A stretch of DNA of 64,000 nt, taken from Dermacentor variabilis (taxonomy: Eukaryota > Arthropoda > Arachnida > Ixodida > Ixodidae). The notes under the pieces were generated by a model. That model worked only from the letters and a program-made list of their open reading frames with translations, did no database searches and had not been told where the DNA came from. Below are positions 55,694 through 64,000 of the stretch, one piece after another. The stretch spans positions 52,576,255 through 52,640,254 of the forward strand of contig NC_134576.1 of assembly GCF_050947875.1 (NCBI RefSeq), written 5' to 3'. Numbering within the stretch: position 1 is the stretch's first letter; every line of letters begins with the position of its first letter. The position numbers and the translations under genes were made by a program.

Positions 55694-57653
55694 ACACTGC
55701 TTTCACTGAACTGCGACAAAAAAGCCAGTTCACATTTTCATAATAATGCACTGCTTGGGTTGTTTCTGAACATAAAAGGGGTTATTACTAAGTAAAGATA
55801 TTTCGTCTACTACTGCTTATGTGAAGCAGGAGACAAAAGGAATGAGTGTCATCATTTAACATACAGTAATGACCTAACTGTACTTTGCATTATTACCTAT
55901 AATGTAGCTATGTCAATCCTGTAAGAGAAAAACCTTAACTACACTCCCACAGAAGGCTACTTTTGGAATCCCTGCAGTCGATTCCATTTCATTCCCTGCA
56001 GTGAAACGCACGTAATGGAGTGACACTTGCAGATGTGGCTGATATCCAGTGCCTGCTGGTAGGTGGGTACGTTTCTACAGCAAATCTAATGGCGTACCAG
56101 AGTCGAAATACTAATGGTTGGTCATTGACTCACCAGTAATATTTTAGACTGCCTACGCGTTGAGAGCTTTGGTGCATAGGCCTCATTATATTTAGTACAG
56201 CTCACTTTGTAAAAGAGCACAAATTGATAAAGTTCAATATATCAATGTTAGCGCGCACATACACCACTGTTTCTTTTTTTCGGAAATTCGCATTTTGGCT
56301 TCATTGCCAGAAAAAGAGGTAGTTGCGGCGCAGTTCTTTTTGTTACTGTTTACATGCTAAAAGACCACCGCACTGCTCTTAGTAGCGTATTTATCTTTGT
56401 TGAAACAAAATCTGAGTGCCAAGCAATATTCAAGCAAAGGAAAAATACTCAGGCATCTGATTGTTTACCTCAGTTGCTAACGTTTATCCAGCTTTTAATA
56501 CACTGTTATTTCGAACCTTATACTACCTTGATAAGTAGCTTTTCCATAAAATAACATCAACATATTCCCTAAGACTGTTCGGTGCAATCTAATTGTTACT
56601 GTCGAGGTTCATGAATGCTGCATCTGACCGGCGTGTATAGAATACACAATCTATTCTAGATGCGCTAGTGCCCATATGTTATAAGGTCAAAAGTTCCTAG
56701 AAGGTGCACAGGTGACTGCTAGTCCAAAAAACAACTGATAATATTTGCGCTGCATCTTACGCCACGCGCTAAAAGAGCACCTTTTCCTTGACTATCTTAT
56801 CTAGTCCGCTGTTTCGATTCCCTTTGTTTGCGATTACGTGGGAAAGCGGTCCACAAGCGAGGCGAAAGCGCTCGCGCTCGATCGACAATCCGGTAGGCAT
56901 GTCGCCTGCAAAAACGGAGTGCAGCTTCGCCGCATATATTTGGTTGCTTCCCAGGCAAGATGGCGGACGTACGCGCCACTCTGCTACCTTAGGTAGCATA
57001 TACAGCAACTCTAACGGATTGGCGACAGAGAGTCGTCTGCTACTTCTCCATGTTGACCAGCGGAAGCAAGCCATTTTCGCATCAGTGAAATTCCAGTAAA
57101 GACAATAGAGAAGGCCTAATTGAATATCACTTACTCATATATGAAAGCTGCGAGAGTCCCTGCACAATATTGGATCACTTGTGTTTCATTCAAGTGGCCT
57201 CATTCGTAGCTCTTTCATGGGTCGATTCTTAGGTGCGTCTGCGCTATTCTCGCACATGTACCTATAGTTATCATAGATGCATGTTTAAACCATCATATAA
57301 ATTAAGCTTGCGAATATATTTAGAAGCCATCGTGCCACTTGAGCCTAACAACGGAAATTCGAAAGTCGCACTACTAGTCTTATACGACTGAGCGCCACGA
57401 TGGTGCAGTGTTTCAAGTCAGTAAGCACACCTCACTGCTGGGATACTTAACATTAACGGCATAGTTCATCTGAAGATGCCTCACGTACGTACTAATCTTG
57501 GCTTTTCATTACCAGCTGCGAATGAGACACGTAAAGTGGAGGAAGTAATAAAAAAATTGAGCACAGTCCAATACACGACATACTGACAGCTCTGTTTAGA
57601 AAAGCTTCAAATACCAACGATGCGTTTATTCACCAATGCAGTCAATTCACACT
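55694..57653. other. No gene recognised
   Basis: AT-rich with scattered short frames. It includes the inverted repeat block at 56,973-57,022 (near-palindrome TGCTACCTTAGGTAGCA). Nothing else is identifiable. Confidence 0.4.
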
Positions 57654-60600
57654 TCACATCAACTTCACCTTCTCACAAAAGCAATAGCTCAGGAAGCAGT
57701 TAGCTGTTTGCATGCGTAATTTGCAGCGAAACGCATTCGTAAGGCAATGTAGGACTGCAACAATTCTGCAGCAAGTGTTGTGAGTAGTGCATCCAACTCC
57801 ATGTACACCGCAGCTTTGGGGTGAATACAGGATGTCCCAGGTGTCCACGCAGAGGTTGTTTTCTTGCAGTAGATTAGAGATTTTACCTTCGACGCCTCTA
57901 AGCTTGTTGAATGAATCCAATGAAGGATGCTTACGGCATCCTTCCTTAACTCTCAGCTGTTAGGAAAGCTTCTGGGCACTCTTTACCAGATGACTGGATT
58001 TCATTGATGTATGCAATACACTTCTCATGTTTCGGAAAAGTGTGTACGAGATGGCCACACAAATCGTACCCAACGCAATCTTGTGCCCCTGGCATGCTGT
58101 ATCCATGATCTGGCGTAGTGTCTCCCGTTGCCAGATCACTCTTTGGTGAAGTCCATAGCTTCTACAGCTTTAACTTGACCACAGCTTAGAGCTGTTCATG
58201 TGTTGTCAGCCGTGCTTTCGTTCCTGCCTTCATGGTTTCTTGAACAGAAGCAAGTATGAAAGTTGGCTCTGCCACGACATCGCCAGTGATGCAAAACTTT
58301 ATAGGTGTGTGCAGACTTAAAAGCCTGCATATGTGTGAGCTCATGATAGTCAGGTGGTCTTCATCCCCTTCCAAGCATCTAGTGACTCCGAAGAATCTCT
58401 GACAGAAAGAAAAGTGAAAAAAAAGGCTGTTTCCCTGAAACATTTACGAACACTTGCGTCCCTATGTGACATAGGTGACATATGTAACCTTTCAAAAAGT
58501 TTCCTCATTTCCTACTTCCAAGGCATACTGGTTGAGTTTTCCTGTCAGGACATAGTGTGCTCCTTTGGAATGAAGGTATGTGATCAAATCCAAGACAGAC
58601 GCTAGTGTCACTCGGAGGGACTCCATGGTAACTTGTGAGGCAAGCGTAACAGTTTCCTCTCTGCTCGGTCACATCTACAATTCGAAGGAATTCTTGAACC
58701 AGCTTAAAACTAAAGGAGTATGTAACATTCATTAGTAGTGCGGAAGGAAGTAAAAAGTGAAGTTAGTTTTGCACTACTTTCTGCACTATCGCACGCTTGC
58801 AGTAGTCGAGAAAGTAGCAACATGAAAACCACATGTTTGAACAATTTTCATGCTTGGATCATCAATAGTGTTCTAACCGGGGCTTATTGTGGTGAACGAG
58901 TTCTCTCTGTTCCTTCATGTCTACACAGGCCACACCAAATATGTTTACTATAATTAATACTGCCCTTGTATGTGCAAGCATAATTTCTTGTAAAAAGCTT
59001 GTTACTATCGCATTTACTGCTTAGACTTTGTGGCGAAACTGACTTGTTTTTGCGAACCTCAATTTCTTTTGATGAGCTTCCTATCCCAAAACGTGGCAGC
59101 TTCTTTTTAGGCCATCAAACAGATCGTTCACCAGTAATGTGAACTGCGCTGTTGCATCACAGTTTTCAAGGCCGGGGTGTTGAAGTCTTCTGTGCATGTT
59201 TAGGCCAATGTCAGTGCTTTGGCTGAAAAGCTATAAAGAAAGCAACAATTTTAGATAGCTTCTGCTACGCATGCAAACAATTTCACCATAACTTAAGAGC
59301 AACAAGAATGTGTTCAATTACACCTGCCTGAACAGCCAGCCGCACATTCATTTTTCTCAAAGCGTCGGGGTTCACATGCTCTCTTGTCAGTTTTGGTACT
59401 ACACGGAGCTGCTGCTCGCTGTTAACCTCCTGAAGTATACAGTAACGGCCATAGTTGATTTTATGTTCGCCATTCTGTAAAGTAAAAAGATGATTGAAAA
59501 GTTGGAGCTGATATTTTGTGATTACGATAATTTTGTTACAAGCTAACATAAATAAGCGGATACCTACGATGCCATACTTGTGACGAAGCATATGATTTGT
59601 TATGCACTTCACAATGTGAGACACACCACAGAGGAAGTATAGACTGCTGTCTGGAATACAGGGATATTAAATTTTGTGCTTATGTGCTTGAGAGCTGCCT
59701 GTCGCACCAGATGTTGATCACATTCGCTTGTTTGTGCTTGCTCCATCGCTTATGACGGCTATCGCTGTAGCATTTTGTTTATGAAGCTCTTTGACGGCTT
59801 TCAAAACCATCCTTGCGAGGACTCTTTCAGGAGATGCATTTTTTGTAGCGAAGCTGGCGATTGGTAGTACCCACGAATGAAATGGAGGCACAAACGTAAG
59901 CACAAGTGCATGATCTGCATGGTTGTAGATTTCTGGTCGTCTACTTTATATGTTTGCTTGTTGAATGTGACAGCTTGGCGCACTTTCATTTCCACTAGTA
60001 TGAGGATTCCACAGCAGCTTACTCCATTTGTTTCATAAGTGCACCAATGCTGTTAAGCGAAACCTTGTTAAAACCGAACTATCAAGGCATTCCATTGATA
60101 ATTTGTTGAAGGCGCGATCACGTAGGTAGTGGGAAAATATTCATCTTTGACATCAGCCTATAAGCAGCAGGGCTTGATATCTTAAGAGGGAGGTAAGTCA
60201 TCAACCAGTCGGTTTTATAGCGCTATCCTCTAGCTGATTTGCTTTTGAAGCTTTCAACACTGCGTAAAGAGCAAGCTGTTGCGCTTGAGGAAGACACATT
60301 TGAAAGCCCGAATTTCTTTTTTTGATTTCTCGCCAAGAATTGTAGCCCTAATGACTCTTTCTTAGTTAGGCTTTTATTTTTTAAACGTACCCTTGGGTGA
60401 GGCTTGGGTCGTTCCTCGGATTTTTTTTTTTCGTTCTTCCCGTGCTCGGATATTTTTTCTTGTGCTCTTGCACGGTGGGCAGAAGCTTTTCTGAGACAGC
60501 CTAAAGCATTTTGCGCTCCTCCACCCGTCCTGGGTCTTGAAAGCTGATGTTGCTGCCGAAATGGAGGAGATTAAACCACAATGACAGCCCGTGCACACTT

Positions 60601-60770
60601 TTACGTTGCTAACGTAAGTGAAAAATGCGGATAGTTTCTTCAAGCTTGAGAGTTTTAGCGGTTTTCCTGAACCATAATCGTTGTAGACGCACGGAGGAAC
60701 AAGCCTTCCGCATAAGCTGAGTTCAGCAGTGAAGTCTTTCCTCATAACCACAGCCCGGTCGATCACAACA
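57654..60770 (-). pseudogene. P-like transposase 2, decayed and possibly intron-containing
   Basis: Minus-strand pieces in order. At 60,766-60,374: an N-terminal region (DRAVVMRKDFTAELSLCG, then VCTGCHCG and a lysine/arginine-rich stretch). At 59,900-59,720: PFHSWVLPIASFATKNASPERVLARMV and AVKELHKQNATAIAVISDGASTNKRM. At 59,460-59,290: YCILQEVNSEQQLRVVPKLTREHVNPDALRKMNVRLAVQ. At 57,920-57,654: cysteine-rich pieces. The ISDGASTNK block (second catalytic Asp) and the PKLT..HVNP...KMNVRLAVQ block are typical of P-element-type transposases. Spacing between pieces suggests introns or deletions. The wording differs from P-like 1, so it is another family or a distant copy. Confidence 0.65.
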
Positions 60771-61745
60771 ATACCACTGTCTTCGTCAACTTTGAAGAGT
60801 CATGAGCTGAACACTCCAGGACTCGAAACTTGAGTGCTCTTGGAATGCAGGGAACGAAGATGCTTCCTCTGAACAACTCTCTAGAACGGAAGGGACCTTA
60901 GTTTCTTTAGCATTACTATTTTTTATGTTTACATCACGTCGCCATCACTTTCAGACTTACGAACATCGCAATTTGCTGTTGCTCTTAGCTTCGAAGGTTT
61001 TCATCTGGGCTTTGGTTCTTTTGCTTTTGATAGGTGCGCAGGAATGTTGGGAAAATAAGTTACTCTGCACCCAGCTTAAGCGTCCACCTGCCACGTGGAA
61101 TCTTAACAATGCTGCCTTTAACGATGTGCTCGTTGAAAGTGATTAAGTCCTCGACACGTTAAGTGCTGCCGACTGCACGTTTTCTCTTGAGAAGCATATC
61201 CACTTTGGCAGCCCAGCGCGCTGCATGTCGGCACACAGACTCTTTGTCAAACTTGGCTTACAACACAATGCACGTGATCTCCAAGTCACATACCTATATT
61301 CCAATTTATAAATCAGCGATAACACCAAAGGAACTTTTTCGGAGTGCACGCCGGCGACAGACAGCCTAGACAGACACCGAGAAAAGCACTGAACGTTCCC
61401 GCCGACAGCCGGCGGCTCGATCCCAACGCGACGCAAGCGCCATCTCTGAAGGGATAGACGAGTTGGAGCCGCCTCCTAAGCAGACTTATCCAACTGACCT
61501 AATATACCAATGTTGGGTGCGTCCGGTATTTCTATTTGCACCGGTATTTGGAGTTTCTGGAGTGGACAAAGCGCAGTAGCAGCTGTGAAGCAACAAAAGC
61601 AAAGATGTGGTGCGGCGCCGTATTGGCCGGTTGCCTTTGCTCAAAAAGATCGCGTTCTCTTGATGCCTGTGGCAGAAAGCAAGTTCCGCGTCCACTCCCA
61701 CGGTTCTACAAGGAAAAGTAAATACCCAAGAAAGTGAACGAGGAA
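60771..61745. other. No gene recognised
   Basis: Short frames only. A symmetrical CGCCGACAGCCGGCGG lies at about 61,400, in a GC-richer patch. Confidence 0.4.
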
Positions 61746-61749
61746 ACAC

Positions 61750-61950
61750 CGCCGCGGTAGCTCAATTCGTAGAGCATCGCACGCGAAATGCGAAGGTTGT
61801 GGGATCGTCCCCCACCTGCAGCAACTAGATTTTTTATCCATCTTCATTTCCATTAATTTATCGTTTCTTTATTTTATTTATTAGGCACAAGTCATTTTCC
61901 CTTTGATGCCCTTGGTGACAGTGTTTGTTGGCTTCTTATGATGTGCGCAC
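61750..61950 (+). mobile_element. tRNA-derived SINE (second family)
   Basis: The head is GCCGCGGTAGCTCAATTCGTAGAGCATCG, a good box A and D-arm. It is followed by an anticodon-like arm (GCACGCGAAATGCGAAGG) and a box B-like GGGATCGTCCCCCACC (normally GGTTCGATCCCCACC). The body is T-rich (ATTTCCATTAATTTATCG) and runs to about 61,950. The head differs from Ruka. The 3' end is approximate. Confidence 0.8.
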
Positions 61951-62201
61951 ACAAATGTTATTCGAGAAAAAGTGCGATGTTATCAGGTGCTTTGTCACAG
62001 AAACACGGAACGAAATTATGGGCAGGTGTACGTATGTGGTGGTTCTCAGGGAAATGTGCTGGCAGGGCTAATAATTTGACTATAGAAACTGCGCGACCAG
62101 TTTATACATGAGGTTGAGACCCGTATGTAACAGTTACATTTTTCCTTTTCGGTTATTTGAGGAGAGTAATGGTAACCCTTAGCTGATTTTTTTTTTTGCA
62201 G

Positions 62202-62384
62202 AAGATGGCCTAGCCAGAATTCTGGGCCGTTGTATTAAGAAAATAAACCGAGCAAGGCGGCAGGAAAAACGCCTCAAGAAATATCGGGACGAGGATCAGG
62301 AGCCGCCCGAGGACCTCAAGAAAGAGGTTCGCAAGAGGAGGAACGAGCTAAGAACCAGCATTGAGGAGGTCCTCAACTTCCAGG
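62202..62384 (+). CDS. Internal exon of an unrecognised protein-coding gene
   Basis: A 183-base exon lies between TTTTTTTTTTGCAG and the donor GGGTGAGT. One frame is open throughout: two bases, sixty codons, one base, so the phases match at both ends. It reads DGLARILGRCIKKINRARRQ, then EKRLKKYRDEDQEPPEDLKK, then EVRKRRNELRTSIEEVLNFQ. It is charged and helical, with a likely coiled-coil character. Codon usage is GC-ending, unlike the AT-rich flanks, which supports real selection. I do not recognise the gene. No other exon could be tied to it in this window; neighbouring exons probably lie outside or in unrecognised sequence. Confidence 0.75.
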
Positions 62385-63544
62385 GTGAGTTACATGTTCA
62401 GGAGAAATTTGTATGAAATTTGTATAATGCACAGCAGAAAACGTAACCCCAAAATATTACATTTCAAACATTTTTCTGGCCACGTACGCATAACCTCTTT
62501 AACGGGACCCTGAAATGATTTTTTTATTGTGCACAAGGATATGCGTTCTGAACATTTGATCTGAGCCTGCATACAGGTTCAGTGAGAACACTGTAAGAAT
62601 AGGCTAGGTGGCTGAACGAAGGCCGTCCAGGCGGGAAAAAGTTGTGCATGTATCGCGTAGCGCTCGGCAGATGGCGCCACAGACACAAGGGCCTTGGTTT
62701 TGAAGCAGAAAAGCAGGGCGAGAGTTATTACGGATGTGAAAAGCATCATAAAACGTTCTTCGTATGTTATTCCAGCTTGACACGGAAACTTGTTTGGATT
62801 GAACGAAGCATACCTTTAACGAGACTAAGCGTGCTCCGATAGCCATGTAGTGCACGCTCTCTTCCATGCCGGTATAGGAGCATGGCACAATAAGGCCAGC
62901 GCAACAGTAGTCGGCTACAATACCTACCTCACCCACAGAACTCACCCCCGAAGTTGCCCCCGAACCCAGAGAACCTGCCCCCGAAAATTAGCTTTACGTG
63001 TACTGTAACCTAGATAAGCTCGCAGTTAAATTGTAATGCGCTGCAAAACAGCTTTCCGGAGTGGCTATTCGAAGGCCGCATTTTTTAATAACCGAAGTTT
63101 AGTGTTCTGGTAGAGGTGGTTGTGATCTTAGTGTACAGGACGGACAAGCGTCGGCTTGTCGGCATTTGCCAATTTCTCGATCATATGGACGACTGTCATT
63201 TAAAAGCCAGGAACGCAAAAGCAGTAAAGTTTTGTGCAGATTGACATTTATTTGACAAATATGGAGAGCATGCCATAAATGAATTATTCGTACAAGCGTT
63301 TACGTTCCATAAACAAAGTGGACACTGGCACACATCGGACACACGAGGAAGTTCATGGCACCCACCATTTATTTGAGCAAATTAAACGTAGAGTTTTCAC
63401 TTACTGAAGCTTCAACAGCTTTTGCAGCTACTGCGACTTATTTTTTGCCTCAAATGGCTGTTTGCAGAACTGCCTCATTCTCATGGCTACATATCTGTGT
63501 AGCACGCCAGCAATAACTTCTTTTTTTTTTACGAGGTACTATGG
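62385..63544. other. Intron-like sequence, no other gene
   Basis: Follows the exon donor. A short repeated motif of the type GAACCTGCCCCCGAA occurs at about 62,935-62,985. No further splice-bounded open frame is convincing. Confidence 0.45.
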
Positions 63545-63897
63545 CGTAAACTACAGACTCGCACTTTTCTATCTCCTGCCTTACGTCACAAAATTCACCC
63601 GGGAATATACCCTACTTCAGCCTGCAAGTTTTGTCCTGCCAGCAGAGCGGACCTTAACCACATTATGTGGCAATGCAAGAACCACTCCCCTCCCCCTAAC
63701 CTTTGCAGAGCTTTAAGTAGTAGGGAGCGGTGGGAGGCTGCCATGCGCAGCTACAACCCCGAACTTCAGGAAGCTATCCTGAGGTGGGCTGAGGTGGTAG
63801 AGGAGGCCTACCGCGAGTAGGATAACCTCCCTCGCCTTAATCCCGCACTTCCTTTCCCTTTAAGATGGGATAAATAAAGTTGTCTCTCTCTCTCTCT
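63545..63897 (+). mobile_element. 3' end of a 5'-truncated non-LTR retrotransposon
   Basis: The frame reads LQTRTFLSPALRHKIHPGIYPT, then the knuckle CKFCPASRADLNHIMWQC (CxxC...H...C). The terminus WEAAMRSYNPELQEAILRW and VVEEAYRE ends in TAG at 63,818-63,820. The 3' UTR has AATAAA at about 63,872 and a (TC)n tail to 63,897. This is the C-terminal knuckle and tail of a retroelement ORF2, distinct from the I-like copy at 44-50 kb. It lies in what may be an intron of the gene with the exon at 62.2 kb. Confidence 0.85.
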
Positions 63898-64000
63898 TTT
63901 TATGATTGGCACAGGAGAAGTGAAACTTGTACTTATCAAGCATGTTGTGCAATGTTTGTTCATAGACATTTCTGAGAGCCGCATGCTTGTGGAATTCCAT

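Noticed and set aside
61750..61825. Functional tRNA gene
   Set aside because: The T-arm is mutated (GGGATCGTCCCCC) and the sequence runs into a SINE-type body.

Overview
The window looks like a stretch of tick (Ixodida, probably metastriate) genome made almost entirely of nested transposable elements. The clue is two copies of a tRNA-derived SINE matching the tick family Ruka, together with RTE, I-like and CR1/L2-like retrotransposons, mariner, P-like transposase genes and intron-like AT-rich sequence. There is no bacterial architecture and no rRNA or functional tRNA gene. Family names come from recognised motifs, not from a database search. Clade assignments (CR1/L2, I, P-like) are therefore tentative.

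Layout. Bases 1-3.9 kb: a Ruka SINE, a long hairpin, a 40-bp palindrome and a faint non-LTR relic. 3.9-5.86 kb: an RTE copy (A) that has lost its reverse transcriptase core. 5.9-14.5 kb: one Ty3/Gypsy-type element with both LTRs, split by about 5.2 kb of later insertions. These are a pair of 131-bp direct repeats, a second Ruka and a nearly complete RTE copy (B) with a 959-codon open frame. 15.4-28.2 kb: decayed copies of a second RTE family, L2-like 3' ends, and a non-autonomous DNA element with short terminal inverted repeats. One RTE2 copy carries a nested non-LTR 3' fragment flanked by an 11-bp target duplication. 28.3-37.6 kb: two decayed CR1/L2-like elements in tandem. The second is interrupted by a full-length but dead mariner and by a duplicated 3'-UTR-like block. 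38.7-50 kb: a P-like transposase gene on the minus strand that has received three insertions. These are RTE copy C (11-bp target duplication), a GC-rich hAT-like MITE (8-bp duplication) and a nearly complete I-like element (12-bp duplication). 50-64 kb: an RTE relic, an AT-rich region with inverted repeat copies, a second P-like transposase gene, a tRNA-derived SINE, one convincing protein-coding exon of an unrecognised gene (62,202-62,384), and the 3' end of another non-LTR element.

How the parts relate. The autonomous classes supply the machinery (endonuclease/RT for RTE, I and L2; integrase for Gypsy; DDD/DDE transposases for mariner and P). The SINEs and the MITE would be mobilised in trans. 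The nesting gives relative ages: Gypsy and the P-like gene are older than the RTE, I, hAT-MITE and SINE insertions inside them. The most unusual observation is that the RTE family begins with a tRNA-like sequence carrying box A- and box B-like motifs. In copy C this lies just inside the 5' target-site duplication, so the element may carry its own Pol III-type promoter.
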